Shown here: positions 44,547-54,672 of the stretch, in pieces
Numbering within the stretch: position 1 is the first letter of the stretch
Layout of the letters: each line of letters starts with the position of its first letter
NCBI GenBank assembly: GCA_963836905.1
Contig: CAWIKY010000002.1
Span: forward strand, 84,550-148,549
Direction of reading: 5' to 3'
Length of the DNA: 64,000 bases
Source: CAWIKY01 sp963836905
Lineage (GTDB): Bacteria > Pseudomonadota > Alphaproteobacteria > Caulobacterales > Hyphomonadaceae
Notes under the pieces: generated by a model
Seen by the model: only the letters and a program-made list of their open reading frames with translations
The model's database searches: none
What the model was told of the DNA's origin: nothing
Program-made: the position numbers and the translations under genes

Positions 44547-45794
44547 ATGTCTAGAATAGTCATGAAGTTCGGCGGAACCTCGGTTGCCGACCTCGTCCGT
44601 ATCAATCATGTCGCCGATCTTGTTTCCGCCCAGGCTGCGCGCGGGCACGAGATCGCCGTGGTCGTTTCGGCAATGGCAGGTGAGACCAACAGACTCGTCG
44701 AACTTGCAAACCTCGCTTATGGCGGCAATGCTCCTGGTATCGGACTGGATGACGAATACGATGTCGTGGTCTCGTCGGGCGAACAGGTGACCAGCGGATT
44801 ACTCGCTCTCGCCTTACGGGCGCGTGGGTGTCAGGCACGGTCCTGGCTTGGTTGGCAGCTTCCGCTGGAGACAGACGGAACACATGCCAAGGCGCGCATT
44901 CTCGGAATGGGCAGCAACAGCCTCCCAGACAGTTTGAGCCGCGGAGAAATCGGCATTGTGGCCGGCTTTCAAGGCGTGACGCCAGATGGGCGCGTGTCCA
45001 CTCTTGGCCGAGGGGGGTCAGATACCTCTGCTGTCGCAATAGCGGCTGCGCTCAAAGCCGAACGATGTGACATCTACACCGACGTGGATGGCATCTACAC
45101 AACAGACCCGCGGATCGTGTCGAAAGCACGTCGGATAGAGCGCATTTCGTATGAAGAAATGCTCGAAATGGCATCGTTGGGAGCCAAAGTGCTGCAGACG
45201 CGCTCCGTCGAAATGGCCATGAACCACAAGGTGGCGGTAAGGGTTCTTTCCAGCTTCGTGGCAGCTGGCGAGGAAAACCCCGGAACACTGGTATGCGATG
45301 AGGATGAAATCGTGGAAAAGCAAGTCGTTAGCGGGATCGCCTACAGTCGTGATGAAGCCAAGATAACGCTACTTGGCGTTTCCGATCATCCAGGCGTCGC
45401 CGCCAAGATCTTTACCAGCCTTGCCGTCGCAGGCGTGAATGTGGACATGATTGTGCAGGCGCATGCGCGCGGACGCGAGCGCGCGAACCTGGTCTTCACT
45501 TGCGGCGAGCGCGACAGCGTTCTTGCACGTTCGGTTCTGGAAGAGCATGCGGAGGCGATCGGGTATGAGGAACTTCACGTCGAAACAGATGTCGCGAAAG
45601 TATCCGTTATCGGTGTGGGTATGCGCAGCCATACCGGCGTTGCCAAGGCAATGTTCGAAGCGCTGTCGGCCAAGGGCATAAATATCGAGGTCATCTCGAC
45701 GTCGGAGATCAAGATTTCGGTCCTGATCGACGCGTCATACACGGAGCTTGCAGTACGTGCGCTCCATACGGCTTACGATCTCGATGCCCGGTAG
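44547..45794 (+). CDS. lysC: Aspartate kinase
   Basis: A 415-residue kinase that opens the aspartate pathway to lysine, threonine and methionine. KFGGTSVAD starts the kinase domain, with ATP-site GRGGSDTSAVAIAAAL and the following EIYTDVDGIYTTDPR-type segment. Two ACT domains at the C-terminus (ITLLGVSDHPGVAAKIF and VSVIGVGMRSHTGVAKAMF) are where lysine or threonine feedback acts. Start ATG 44547. It is followed 18 bases later by ptsP, and is divergent from ubiG. Confidence 0.95.
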   Translation: MSRIVMKFGGTSVADLVRINHVADLVSAQAARGHEIAVVVSAMAGETNRLVELANLAYGGNAPGIGLDDEYDVVVSSGEQVTSGLLALALRARGCQARSWLGWQLPLETDGTHAKARILGMGSNSLPDSLSRGEIGIVAGFQGVTPDGRVSTLGRGGSDTSAVAIAAALKAERCDIYTDVDGIYTTDPRIVSKARRIERISYEEMLEMASLGAKVLQTRSVEMAMNHKVAVRVLSSFVAAGEENPGTLVCDEDEIVEKQVVSGIAYSRDEAKITLLGVSDHPGVAAKIFTSLAVAGVNVDMIVQAHARGRERANLVFTCGERDSVLARSVLEEHAEAIGYEELHVETDVAKVSVIGVGMRSHTGVAKAMFEALSAKGINIEVISTSEIKISVLIDASYTELAVRALHTAYDLDAR

Positions 45795-45812
45795 CCGCGT
45801 GCCACCGGCCAT

Positions 45813-48101
45813 GTGCAGGACGGAGTGTTTTCCGTGGTAAGCCCGTCTGGCGCAGCGACGCCGCGCCTTCTCATGACGCGTCTGCGCGAGCTGATGGCGC
45901 AGGGACGCTCGCTGGAAGAACGTCTTGCCGGGGTGGTGGAGCTTGTTGCTGTCTCGCTCGTCGCCGACGTCTGCTCGATCTATCTGCGGCTGGAAAACGG
46001 TCAGTTCGAACTTGTCGCCACGGAAGGCCTGAAGGCTGAAGCTGTCGGACGGACGCGGCTGGCGTCCAACGAGGGTTTGATTGGCTATCTTGCCGGGCGG
46101 GCCAAACCGCTTCGTGTACAGAATGCCCCACACCATCCAAACTTCAGCTACCGGCCCGAGACGGGTGAAGATCCCTATCACGCGTTTCTGGGCGTCCCGA
46201 TCCTCAGGGGTGGCCGGGTCATCGGTGTGCTTGCCGTGCAGAACCGGACCCACAGGATTTATGACGACGAGGAAGTAGAGACGCTTCAGACCATCGCGAT
46301 GGTGCTGGCAGAAATCGTGTCCTCCGAAGCAAACGACGCCAGCGGAGTGCTTACAGGTCTGGCATTGCGCCCCTCCGGCCCATCGAAGATGAAAGGCAGG
46401 GCGCTGGGTGACGGTATTGCAATCGGGCCCGCACATCTGCACGATCCGGTCGTTGTCGCCGCGGAGTTCTTCAGTTCCGACAGCGCGGCAGAGGCACGGC
46501 GTCTGGAGGCCGCGCTCAACAGCTTGCGGACGCAGGTCGATGCAATGCTCGTCCAGAACATGTCACCGCTCGCTGGAGAGACACGGGACATTCTCGAGAC
46601 CTATCGCCAGCTTGCTCACGATCCGTCCTGGGCCGCCAGATTGCTTGAAGCGGTCAAGACCGGTCTTTCGGTCGAAGCGGCCGTCGACCGCGCCCGCCGT
46701 GAGCACAGGGCGAGGCTGGAAAGCGCAACAGACGCCTATCTTCGCGAACGGCTTCATGATCTTGAAGATCTGGATAACCGCCTGCTGCGCCAGCTTGCGG
46801 GGCGCGACCATAGCTTTCGCGGCGCGCATCTTGACGGTGCCATCCTGATCGCGAGGCGGCTGGGGCCCGCTGATTTGCTCGAATACCGCAATGCGGGCCT
46901 GAAAGCCCTGCTTCTGGAAGAAGCAGGCGCGGGGTCTCATTCGGTCATTGTCGCGCGCGCGCTGGGCTTGCCGGTAATCGTCGGTCTGTCACGCCTGATG
47001 ACCAGCGTGGAGGAAGGCAATACGGTGGTTGCCGATGCTGAAAACGGTATCGTGCACCTGCGTCCCGACAGCGAGATGCTGGCGAGCTTTCAGAACCGTC
47101 TGGCCTTGCGTAGTCAGCGGCTTGCTGCGTTCGCCGCAATCCGTGACACAAAGGCCATGTCGCGCGACGGCGTGGGCGTCACCTTGATGATGAATGCCGG
47201 GTTGTCGCTCGATATGGAGCAACTGGATGCCAGCGGCGCCGAAGGGATCGGGCTGTTTCGTACCGAGTTTCAGTTCCTGGTCTCCGAACGACTGCCAAAG
47301 ATCGACGAGCAGGTGCAGTTCTATTCGGACGTTCTGGACAAGGCCGGCAAGCGTCCGGTTCTGTTTAGAACACTCGATCTTGGTGGCGACAAACTCCTTC
47401 CAACGCTTGCGGCAAACCGTGAGGAAAATCCTGCACTGGGCTGGCGTTCGGTGAGGCTGGCGCTCGACAAGAAGGGCTTGTTCCGCCGGCAGATGCGGGC
47501 CTTGATCCGTGCTGCTTCAGGTCGCGAACTCTCGGTCATGTTTCCGATGATCACGACGCCGGACGAATTTCGGGAGGCCAAGGCCTTGCTGTTGCGCGAG
47601 ATAGACTGGCGCACGTCGCGCGGTGATAACCCGCCGTCATCTGTACAGATCGGGGCCATGATCGAGACGCCAGCGTTCGCCGACTCCTTCAATTCACTTG
47701 CTGGCGAGGTCGACTTTCTTTCAGTCGGCAGCAACGACCTCCATCAGTACTATTTTGCAGCAGATCGAAACAATCGCCGCGTCGCCGACAGATACTCGGT
47801 TCTGACACCCGGATTTCTAAAGCTTCTGAAATCCATCCGTCAGAATGCCGATGAAATGAACGTTCCGATATCGGTCTGCGGCGAGGCTGCCGGACACCCT
47901 ATTGAAGCACTGGCGCTCCTTCTTCTCGGCTATCGTCGCTTCTCGATGCAGGCTGGAAGCATCGGGCCGGTCAAGAACATGGTCCAGAAACTGCATATTC
48001 AGAGCCTGACCCGTAAATTCGACACACTTCTGAATAAAGATGAGCGGGTCATTCGGAAGGAATTGTTAAGCCTGACGCAAGAGTATGATTCATTGCGATA
48101 G
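45813..48101 (+). CDS. ptsP: PtsP, GAF-domain phosphoenolpyruvate-protein phosphotransferase (EI-Ntr)
   Basis: A 762-residue enzyme I of the nitrogen PTS. A GAF domain covers about residues 25-170 (LRELMAQGRSLEERLAGVV, HPNFSYRPETGEDPYHAFL). The phospho-histidine domain with GAGSHSVIVARALGLP follows, then the PEP-utilising barrel (FRTEFQFLVSERLP, SVGSNDLHQYYFAADRNN, VCGEAAGHP). It phosphorylates NPr/EIIA-Ntr and senses glutamine via GAF. The start is a GTG at 45813; other in-frame GTG codons at 45825 and 45834 are possible. It sits after lysC. Confidence 0.93.
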   Translation: MQDGVFSVVSPSGAATPRLLMTRLRELMAQGRSLEERLAGVVELVAVSLVADVCSIYLRLENGQFELVATEGLKAEAVGRTRLASNEGLIGYLAGRAKPLRVQNAPHHPNFSYRPETGEDPYHAFLGVPILRGGRVIGVLAVQNRTHRIYDDEEVETLQTIAMVLAEIVSSEANDASGVLTGLALRPSGPSKMKGRALGDGIAIGPAHLHDPVVVAAEFFSSDSAAEARRLEAALNSLRTQVDAMLVQNMSPLAGETRDILETYRQLAHDPSWAARLLEAVKTGLSVEAAVDRARREHRARLESATDAYLRERLHDLEDLDNRLLRQLAGRDHSFRGAHLDGAILIARRLGPADLLEYRNAGLKALLLEEAGAGSHSVIVARALGLPVIVGLSRLMTSVEEGNTVVADAENGIVHLRPDSEMLASFQNRLALRSQRLAAFAAIRDTKAMSRDGVGVTLMMNAGLSLDMEQLDASGAEGIGLFRTEFQFLVSERLPKIDEQVQFYSDVLDKAGKRPVLFRTLDLGGDKLLPTLAANREENPALGWRSVRLALDKKGLFRRQMRALIRAASGRELSVMFPMITTPDEFREAKALLLREIDWRTSRGDNPPSSVQIGAMIETPAFADSFNSLAGEVDFLSVGSNDLHQYYFAADRNNRRVADRYSVLTPGFLKLLKSIRQNADEMNVPISVCGEAAGHPIEALALLLLGYRRFSMQAGSIGPVKNMVQKLHIQSLTRKFDTLLNKDERVIRKELLSLTQEYDSLR

Positions 48102-48198
48102 GCTGTTGATAAATCTGGTGCGATTTCGTACGAATGGCACGGGGGAATATCGCAGTATTTGCGAATGAAAAACGCTAGATGCGGGGCCGGATACAATC

Positions 48199-49116
48199 AT
48201 GCGTTCAGGGGTTACCAAGGCCGAAAATGCAACCGGACTGGACTCATCATCCGGTGTCGATACCCGTACAGGATTGCTGCGTCCCCCCCGCTTGCAGCTT
48301 GTCGACGCACCAATACCGAGAGAGGGCCGTGTCGGTGACAGGTTGCGTGCGGCAAGACTAAACAAGAGCATGGCTCTGGACGACGCTGCCAAGACATTGA
48401 AGCTCAAGCCCGAATACATCGCGGCCATGGAAGCGATGAGCATCAAGCGGCTCCCCAAAGGTCTGGCAAGTTTTTATGTGCGTGACTACGCCCGGATACT
48501 GGGTATGGACGTCGCGGCCACTGTGATCGATTTCAATGAGCAGTGCGGCGCAATTTCACAGCGCATTGAGCAGGAACACGCCATCCAGAAACTGGACAGG
48601 CCCAATCGCAATCATTCGATGCTTGCCGGGTTTGCGATCCTCAGTGTCTGCCTGATCGCTGCAGGCGCGTTTGCGTTTTCAGTTATTGGCACAGAGTCGG
48701 CAGACCCCAATATCGACGCTTTCGGGGAACCGATCATCGCCTTCAATGGCGCAAGCGAGCCGTTGGTCGAACGACCGGGCATCCTGGCCGCCGATACTGC
48801 GCAAAATCTTGACGTTTCCATATTGGCAACACGCAGGAGCTGGATAGAGGTACGTGGTGCTGACGGGACTGTCTTTATCGCTCGGCAGATGGCCCCCGGA
48901 GAGACCTATAAACCCCGTGTTGGCGCGGGATGGACCGTGACTGCCCGGGATGGCGGAGCGTTTGTCTGGCAAATTGATGGTACGGCTTATCAGAGTTTTG
49001 CCGCCGATGGCACGCCGGTCTATTCGATGCGCCTCGATCAAGCGGTAGACGATGTTCGCAAAACGCTTGCGGCACAAGCGACAGCTTCTATCGGTGCAAG
49101 TCCAGCAACAAACTGA
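48199..49116 (+). CDS. RodZ-like helix-turn-helix membrane protein (DUF4115)
   Basis: A 305-residue protein. A divergent Cro-type HTH (GDRLRAARLNKSMALDDAAK, YIAAMEAM, YVRDYARILGM) lies at about residues 45-115. One membrane helix comes at about 140-160 (FAILSVCLIAAGAFAFSVI) and a C-terminal periplasmic DUF4115 domain (SILATRRSWIEVRGADG) follows. RodZ links MreB to the membrane and cell-wall machinery in rod growth. The N-terminal 30 residues are low in family signal. Its place before ispG is common in many bacteria. Confidence 0.82.
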   Translation: MRSGVTKAENATGLDSSSGVDTRTGLLRPPRLQLVDAPIPREGRVGDRLRAARLNKSMALDDAAKTLKLKPEYIAAMEAMSIKRLPKGLASFYVRDYARILGMDVAATVIDFNEQCGAISQRIEQEHAIQKLDRPNRNHSMLAGFAILSVCLIAAGAFAFSVIGTESADPNIDAFGEPIIAFNGASEPLVERPGILAADTAQNLDVSILATRRSWIEVRGADGTVFIARQMAPGETYKPRVGAGWTVTARDGGAFVWQIDGTAYQSFAADGTPVYSMRLDQAVDDVRKTLAAQATASIGASPATN

Positions 49117-49233
49117 CACGGCGCATATAGATTTCGGGCCAGCAACACTTCAAGCGCAGCTAAGAACTGAGAAAGCTTGTATTCGGTACGTGAAGGACGA
49201 TCTCAGCACTTCGGTTTCTGAAAGAGACAGGCG

Positions 49234-50355
49234 ATGAACCAGCTGCGACCCTGGCGTACGATTGAACGTCGCAAATCCCGTCAGATCATGGTGGGAAACG
49301 TGCCCGTGGGCGGTGACGCGCCGATCAGCGTGCAGTCGATGACCAACACGCCGACAGACGATGTCGATGCAACTCTGGAACAGATCAACGGCCTGGTCGA
49401 AGCCGGAGCCGACATCGTTCGCGTTTCCTGCCCTGATGAGGCCTCGACGGCCGCACTGCGCCACATTGTAGCCGGGTCTGCCGTACCGCTCGTGGCTGAT
49501 ATCCACTTTCATTATAAACGCGGTATTGAAGCTGCCGAGGCGGGCGCGGCGTGCCTCAGGATCAATCCGGGCAATATTGGGAAGGCGTCCCGTGTCCGTG
49601 AGGTTATCGACGCGGCAAAGGCAAATGGCTGCTCAATCCGGATCGGCGTAAACGGCGGATCGCTTGAACGACACCTGCTGGAAAAATATGGCGAGCCTTG
49701 CCCCGAAGCCATGGTTGAAAGCGCGCTGGATCATGCCCGCATTCTGGAAGATCACGGCTTCGACCAGTACAAGATCTCCGTGAAGGCTTCCGACGTCTTC
49801 CTGACAGTGGCAGCCTATCAAGCCCTTGCAGAGGCCACTGACGCGCCGCTGCATCTCGGTGTGACCGAAGCCGGTGGCCTTCGTGGCGGCACAGTAAAGT
49901 CCTCCATCGGTCTGGGAAGTCTGCTCTGGGCCGGCATCGGCGACACGATCAGGGTTTCCCTCTCTGCCGAACCGGTTGAGGAGATCAGGGTGGGTTTCGA
50001 CATCCTGAAATCGCTGAATCTCAGAACTCGCGGCGTGAACATCATTTCATGCCCGTCCTGTGCCCGTCAGGGCTTCGATGTTATCCGTACAGTCGAGACC
50101 CTCGAAAAGCGTCTGGCCCATATCTCCCAGCCGATCACGCTTTCAATCATTGGATGTGTCGTAAACGGCCCTGGCGAAGCGGCTTTGACAGACCTTGGCT
50201 TCACCGGGGGCGGCAAGGATGCCGGGATGATGTATGTTTCCGGCAAGCCCGACCACAAGGTTTCCAATGCGGAGATGATTGACCGGATCGTGGAGCGGGT
50301 AGAAGACCGCGCCCGTCTTCTTCAAGCCAAGGCTGACCGGCTGGCAGCGGCCTGA
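49234..50355 (+). CDS. ispG: (E)-4-hydroxy-3-methylbut-2-enyl-diphosphate synthase
   Basis: A 373-residue iron-sulfur enzyme of the MEP isoprenoid pathway, converting MEcPP to HMBPP. Motifs: QSMTNTPTDDVDATLEQI and RVSCPDEAS at the barrel start, GIEAAEAGAACLRINPGNIG, and the [4Fe-4S] cysteines in IISCPSCARQGFD and CVVNGPGEA. Start ATG 49234. It lies 117 bases after the RodZ-like gene and no clear promoter was recognised in that gap. Confidence 0.95.
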   Translation: MNQLRPWRTIERRKSRQIMVGNVPVGGDAPISVQSMTNTPTDDVDATLEQINGLVEAGADIVRVSCPDEASTAALRHIVAGSAVPLVADIHFHYKRGIEAAEAGAACLRINPGNIGKASRVREVIDAAKANGCSIRIGVNGGSLERHLLEKYGEPCPEAMVESALDHARILEDHGFDQYKISVKASDVFLTVAAYQALAEATDAPLHLGVTEAGGLRGGTVKSSIGLGSLLWAGIGDTIRVSLSAEPVEEIRVGFDILKSLNLRTRGVNIISCPSCARQGFDVIRTVETLEKRLAHISQPITLSIIGCVVNGPGEAALTDLGFTGGGKDAGMMYVSGKPDHKVSNAEMIDRIVERVEDRARLLQAKADRLAAA

Positions 50356-50438
50356 CTTCAAGAATCCCTGATTACGTTCAGCTAAATTCAACGCTTCTCT
50401 GCTAGTGTCGTGCTCTCTGATCCGGGACCGAGACACGA

Positions 50439-51923
50439 ATGTATACGATTACCTTGAAGGACCTCTTTCGCATCCACGCTGACGATCTGGAGCTTGCAAA
50501 AGCGCAGGTGACAGCCCTGTCGCAGCAGATGCCAATGTTTTACTTCATACTGTGCGCGAACATAATTGCTCTGTCGTCTACTTACTTCGGCGTGGCGCCC
50601 GATTGGCTGATTCTGTACATCCCGATCGCAATGGTCGCTTTCGCAGTCGTCCGCCTTGTTACCTGGGTTCTGATCCGGGGAAAGGAACTGACCCACGAGC
50701 AGAATATCGGGCGTCTTCAAACGATGTTTCGGCTTGCGATCCTCGTAGCCTTTTTCAGTGCTGTGTGGGCCATCTCGCTCTATCCGTATGGCGGCCCCAT
50801 GCAACGCGGACATCTCGCCTTCTTCATCGCGGTTACCCTTATCACCTGTCTGTTCGCCTGCATTCAGCATCCCCGTGCAGCCCTCACGGGCCTTATAGTT
50901 GTCACCGGCGTTACGTGTGTATTCTTTATGTCCACGGGCGACCCCATCACGATGGTGATGGCCGCGAACTTCGCACTTGTTGGCATCGTTATCTTTTCTC
51001 TGATCCGGTCCTATTTCGGGGCGTTCTCGGGGCTCGTAAAATCGCGACAGGAGTTGAAGCAGAAGAATGCGGCGATGAAGACTTTGAATACGGAGCTTGC
51101 CTGGCACCGTGATCATCTGTCCGAGAAGGTTCGCCAGCGCACGGAAGCCTTGCACCGCCAGACGGTGAAGCTGGAAAAATCACTCGCGGCAGAAAAAGAA
51201 CTGAACCGGCTTCAGTCGGAGTTCGTGGCGATGGCCAGCCATGAAATTCGAACGCCACTTGCCATCATTGATGGCCTTGCCCGCCGGATCGGCAAATCTG
51301 CCGGGGAGATGCCGAAAGAAGACGTTGAGGATCGCGTGGAACGGATACGCGCTGCTGTCGCGCGCCTTTCCAATCTGGTTGAGCGAACGCTGGACTCTTC
51401 AAAGCTGACCGCCGGCAACCTCGATCTCAACCTCGCACCTTTCGATCCTTGCGCCCTGATCGAGGAGATCGTGGAGCGTCACCGCGAACTGTCACCGCAG
51501 CATGAATTTACACTGAACCTCCAGGACCTCCCGTCGACAGTCTGCGGCGATGTCAGGATGATGGATCATATCCTGTCCAACCTGATTTCCAATGCGATCA
51601 AATACTCGCAGAAGAACCCCAGAATTGCCGTCGAGGGGCGGCAAGACGGAGACCGCTATGCACTCTCTATTCGCGATCATGGTGTTGGCATCCCGGCCGA
51701 AGAGCTTCCGAAAATCGCGAGCCGTTTCTTCCGTGCGTCTACCTCGACCGGGATACAAGGAACGGGGCTCGGACTGAACTTCGTGAAAGATCTCGTCGAA
51801 CGGCACAACGGTCGAATGGATGTCTCAAGTGAGGTCGGCTGCTGGACCGAAGTAACGCTCGACCTGCCGTTGAACGCAACGGCGCAGCGCCGCTCCGGCA
51901 GCTTGTCGTCAGCGGTCGCATGA
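50439..51923 (+). CDS. Membrane-bound sensor histidine kinase, orphan
   Basis: A 494-residue kinase with about six membrane helices in the first 190 residues (for example FYFILCANIIALSSTYFGV), a coiled-coil linker, HisKA with the phospho-accepting His in MASHEIRTPLAII, and a HATPase with N box HILSNLISNAIKYS, G1 IRDHGVGIPAEE and G2 GTGLGLNFVKDL. No receiver domain is fused and no response-regulator gene is adjacent. The nearest regulator gene in the window lies 6 kb away at 57.7 kb. The sensed signal is unknown. It precedes the MFS gene by 39 bases. Confidence 0.9.
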   Translation: MYTITLKDLFRIHADDLELAKAQVTALSQQMPMFYFILCANIIALSSTYFGVAPDWLILYIPIAMVAFAVVRLVTWVLIRGKELTHEQNIGRLQTMFRLAILVAFFSAVWAISLYPYGGPMQRGHLAFFIAVTLITCLFACIQHPRAALTGLIVVTGVTCVFFMSTGDPITMVMAANFALVGIVIFSLIRSYFGAFSGLVKSRQELKQKNAAMKTLNTELAWHRDHLSEKVRQRTEALHRQTVKLEKSLAAEKELNRLQSEFVAMASHEIRTPLAIIDGLARRIGKSAGEMPKEDVEDRVERIRAAVARLSNLVERTLDSSKLTAGNLDLNLAPFDPCALIEEIVERHRELSPQHEFTLNLQDLPSTVCGDVRMMDHILSNLISNAIKYSQKNPRIAVEGRQDGDRYALSIRDHGVGIPAEELPKIASRFFRASTSTGIQGTGLGLNFVKDLVERHNGRMDVSSEVGCWTEVTLDLPLNATAQRRSGSLSSAVA

Positions 51924-51962
51924 CACGTATGCAAGACTGATCGACGCCGGTAAGGTCTGTAG

Positions 51963-53225
51963 ATGACAGACACGCCGCTTCGTCCGTTGACGACTTCGCA
52001 AAAATACCTGATCGCATTCGGATCGCTTGCGATGGGTGTGGGGATGACGATCAACTTCGTCGTGGTTGCACCGCTTGCCCGTCAAGCCGGACTGACAGAA
52101 ATTCAGGTGGCCGGCATTCTCACGCTCTCCACACTGCTCTACGCGGCGCTGATACCGTACTGGGGCCGGTTGGCAGATAAATTTGGCCGTAAGCGGGTGA
52201 TGGTATTTTCACTGTTTGCCATGGGCGCGATGAACATGGCGTTCCTGTTTGCGCTCTCAGCCGCACTGGCTGGTGTTGTAACGGGGCTCGCAGCGTTCCT
52301 GCTTCTTGCCTTCGTGCGGCTTTGGTTCGGTGTGCTTTCGCCGGGTCTCCAACCAGCAAGCATGGCGGCAATGACGGATGCGACGACCGCGAAGGACCGG
52401 GCGGTCGGTCTCGGTCTTCTTGGCGCAGCAATGGCGCTTGGCTCGATTATCGGACCCGCAAGCGCGGCACTTCTGGCGCCGTTCGGCGCGCTCATGCCGA
52501 TATGGGGCTCGATTGTGCTCTGCTGGGCGACGGCATTGCTTATCGGCTTTGCTCTGCCCAAAACAAGGGAGAGAGCGCCGGGGAAAGGCAGACCCGTTCC
52601 ATTGAAGATGACCGATCCGAGGGTTGCACCTCACCTTCTGTTCCTGCTGATATACTTCATGGCTGTCGCCATGATCCAGCAAACGCTTGGGTGGTTCATT
52701 GAGGATCGCTATGCCTTCGTGGACACCGATTTGAGGACTGCGAAGGAGGCTGCTGTTCTCTATACCGGAATAGCATTCTCTGCACTTTCCATAGGGTTTG
52801 TCGCCGTCCAATTTGGCTATGTTCAACCCCGCAAGCCGTCCTCACCGCATATTCTGCCAGTAGGATTATTTCTCGTGGGCACGGGATATCTCATCGCTGT
52901 CAGCGTTCATCCCTTCTGGGCCCTTTGCGTGGGATTTCTTGTCACCGGAGCCGGATCGGGGCTGGTTGTTCCAGCAGCAAATGCGCTGGGTAGTTTGTCC
53001 GTACCGCCAGAAGACCAGGGAAGCGCGGCAGCACTTCTCTCTGCTGCACCGCCTGCAGGCTTTATTTTCGGACCCTTGCTAGGTGCAATTCTCTATACGT
53101 TCGGCAAGTACCTGCCCTTGATCGCGTCAGCTGTCGTTATGTTGAGCCTCGGTGTCTACGCCATTATGATGCTGCGCCGGGCTGGCGTCGCTTCCGCTGC
53201 AGCCCGACCGGCCATCGATCTTTAG
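51963..53225 (+). CDS. Major facilitator superfamily transporter
   Basis: A 420-residue transporter with 12 expected helices. The MFS loop motif is GRLADKFGRKRVM between helices 2 and 3, and the second half has LVTGAGSGLVVPAANALGSL. Substrate unknown; the layout resembles multidrug or metabolite exporters. It starts 39 bases after the kinase gene and may be co-transcribed with it. No repressor or partner gene tells more. Confidence 0.87.
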   Translation: MTDTPLRPLTTSQKYLIAFGSLAMGVGMTINFVVVAPLARQAGLTEIQVAGILTLSTLLYAALIPYWGRLADKFGRKRVMVFSLFAMGAMNMAFLFALSAALAGVVTGLAAFLLLAFVRLWFGVLSPGLQPASMAAMTDATTAKDRAVGLGLLGAAMALGSIIGPASAALLAPFGALMPIWGSIVLCWATALLIGFALPKTRERAPGKGRPVPLKMTDPRVAPHLLFLLIYFMAVAMIQQTLGWFIEDRYAFVDTDLRTAKEAAVLYTGIAFSALSIGFVAVQFGYVQPRKPSSPHILPVGLFLVGTGYLIAVSVHPFWALCVGFLVTGAGSGLVVPAANALGSLSVPPEDQGSAAALLSAAPPAGFIFGPLLGAILYTFGKYLPLIASAVVMLSLGVYAIMMLRRAGVASAAARPAIDL

Positions 53226-53231
53226 GCGTCG

Positions 53232-53417
53232 TTATTCAGCAGATTCCGGTTTGTCGCGACGACGCGTCGATGTTGCGCCGGTAATCAGACCGATGCCGGC
53301 GAGTATGACTGCACCCACAGCGATCCAGACAGGCGGAGCGCCCAGCAGAAATGCTGCGATGGCAAGGCCGATGATAAGGATCGCGTAACCGATCGCATAG
53401 ATTGCAAAACTGGACAT
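53232..53417 (-). CDS. Small membrane protein of unknown function
   Basis: A 61-residue protein with two hydrophobic segments (about 4-25 and 29-47) and a basic, Arg-rich cytoplasmic tail (TRRRDKPESAE). A glycine-alanine pattern is typical of small inner-membrane proteins. It ends seven bases before the convergent MFS stop. Nothing suggests a function; I call it real because of its clean membrane layout and its start at 53417. Confidence 0.6.
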   Translation of the reverse strand: MSSFAIYAIGYAILIIGLAIAAFLLGAPPVWIAVGAVILAGIGLITGATSTRRRDKPESAE

Positions 53418-53483
53418 ATTTTCCCCCGATACGAACTATCTAGCCTGCAACGCCGGCTTGCTTGCTTCGTTCCAATCATGGCG

Positions 53484-54254
53484 CTACATGGCGGAAATAC
53501 CACCATCAACCTTCAGTTCCGCACCGGTGACAAACTTGCTTTCGTCGCTTGCCAAATAGAGTACGGCGTAGGCGATATCATCCGGCTCGCCGACCCGGCC
53601 AAGTGGAACCTGACGGGCAAGCTTCGCAAGTCCTTCAGCCTCACCGAACATCGCCTTTATGTCATCAAGGATAGGCGTGTTGATAAAAGTGGGGTGGACC
53701 GAATTGCAGCGGATACCCGGAGCCTTGCGGGCACAGTGAAGCGCAATGGATTTCGACATCATCCATACGGCAGACTTCGCTGCGTTGTAGGCGACGTAAT
53801 TGGCACTCGCGATGAGACCTGCAATCGACGATATATTCACGATCGAGCCCGGGGCGTGATCCCGCATCACCGGGATAGCATATTTGCAGCCCAGAAAGAT
53901 TGAATCGACGTCGACTGACTGAACGCGCCTGAACATTTCCAGGGTTTCATCTTCAACAGAGCCAAGAGAGCCAATCCCTGCATTGTTCACCAGAACATTC
54001 AGCCCACCCATCTCAGCGCTGCTATCGGAAATCACCTGCTTCCAGTTTTCCTCGGACGTCACGTCATGGCGAAAGGCAAAGGCCCGGCCGGGAAACTCGG
54101 CATTGATCCGCTCTGCAGCCGCTGCGGCACCGTCAGCGTTAATGTCGGTCAGTGTGACCTTCGCACCTTCCCGGGCGAGCATGCGTGCCGTCGCCTCGCC
54201 CAAACCCTGCGCCGAGCCGGTTATCAGCGCCATCTTTCCCGATACCCTGCCCAT
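53484..54254 (-). CDS. Short-chain dehydrogenase/reductase
   Basis: A 256-residue classical SDR using NAD(P). Cofactor motif TGSAQGLG (13-20), NNAG (90-93), and catalytic residues Ser142/143, Tyr156 and Lys160 (YNAAK). The Asp37 region (LTDINADG) favours NAD over NADP. It resembles cyclopentanol or 3-hydroxysteroid dehydrogenases, but the substrate cannot be read. A one-gene unit between the small membrane protein and the pterin dehydratase gene. Confidence 0.9.
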   Translation of the reverse strand: MGRVSGKMALITGSAQGLGEATARMLAREGAKVTLTDINADGAAAAAERINAEFPGRAFAFRHDVTSEENWKQVISDSSAEMGGLNVLVNNAGIGSLGSVEDETLEMFRRVQSVDVDSIFLGCKYAIPVMRDHAPGSIVNISSIAGLIASANYVAYNAAKSAVWMMSKSIALHCARKAPGIRCNSVHPTFINTPILDDIKAMFGEAEGLAKLARQVPLGRVGEPDDIAYAVLYLASDESKFVTGAELKVDGGISAM

Positions 54255-54333
54255 ACAACATCCCTCGAGTTTTGACCGAGCCTAGGACGGGTCAGGGCCG
54301 GACGCCATATTGTTCTCTCTGATCGCCCGTTTT

Positions 54334-54615
54334 TCAGCGAGCGAAGCGTTCGTCCATGAAACCCGCAAGTGCGACGTCCTTCGCAGTCAATCCTCCGGCA
54401 TCGTGCGTTGTGAGCGTGACCTCAACCTTGTTGTAAACGTTGAACCATTCAGGGTGATGGTCGTCTTTCTCAGCACGCAAGGCGACAGCTGACATAAAGG
54501 CCCATGCGGAAACAAAGTCGTCGAACTCGAATGTTCTGGAGATTGCCTCGCCATCCCGAGCGGCACCCCACTCCGGACGTTTTCTGAGCGCCTCCTCGAT
54601 ATCGACTTTTTGCAT
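54334..54615 (-). CDS. phhB: 4a-hydroxytetrahydrobiopterin dehydratase (PCD/DCoH)
   Basis: A 93-residue pterin carbinolamine dehydratase. The signature HHPEWFNVYNKVEVTLTTHD carries the active-site histidines and tyrosine. It regenerates the pterin cofactor of phenylalanine hydroxylase. No phhA gene is in the window; HPPD at 11.6 kb is the only other aromatic amino acid enzyme here. These small proteins are also found as molybdopterin-linked enzymes, so the link to phenylalanine is inference. Confidence 0.9.
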   Translation of the reverse strand: MQKVDIEEALRKRPEWGAARDGEAISRTFEFDDFVSAWAFMSAVALRAEKDDHHPEWFNVYNKVEVTLTTHDAGGLTAKDVALAGFMDERFAR

Positions 54616-54672
54616 GTTAGGCTCCTTGGCTAAACCGGGTTCGTAGGCGCAACGGGTTCAATCCCGAAACGT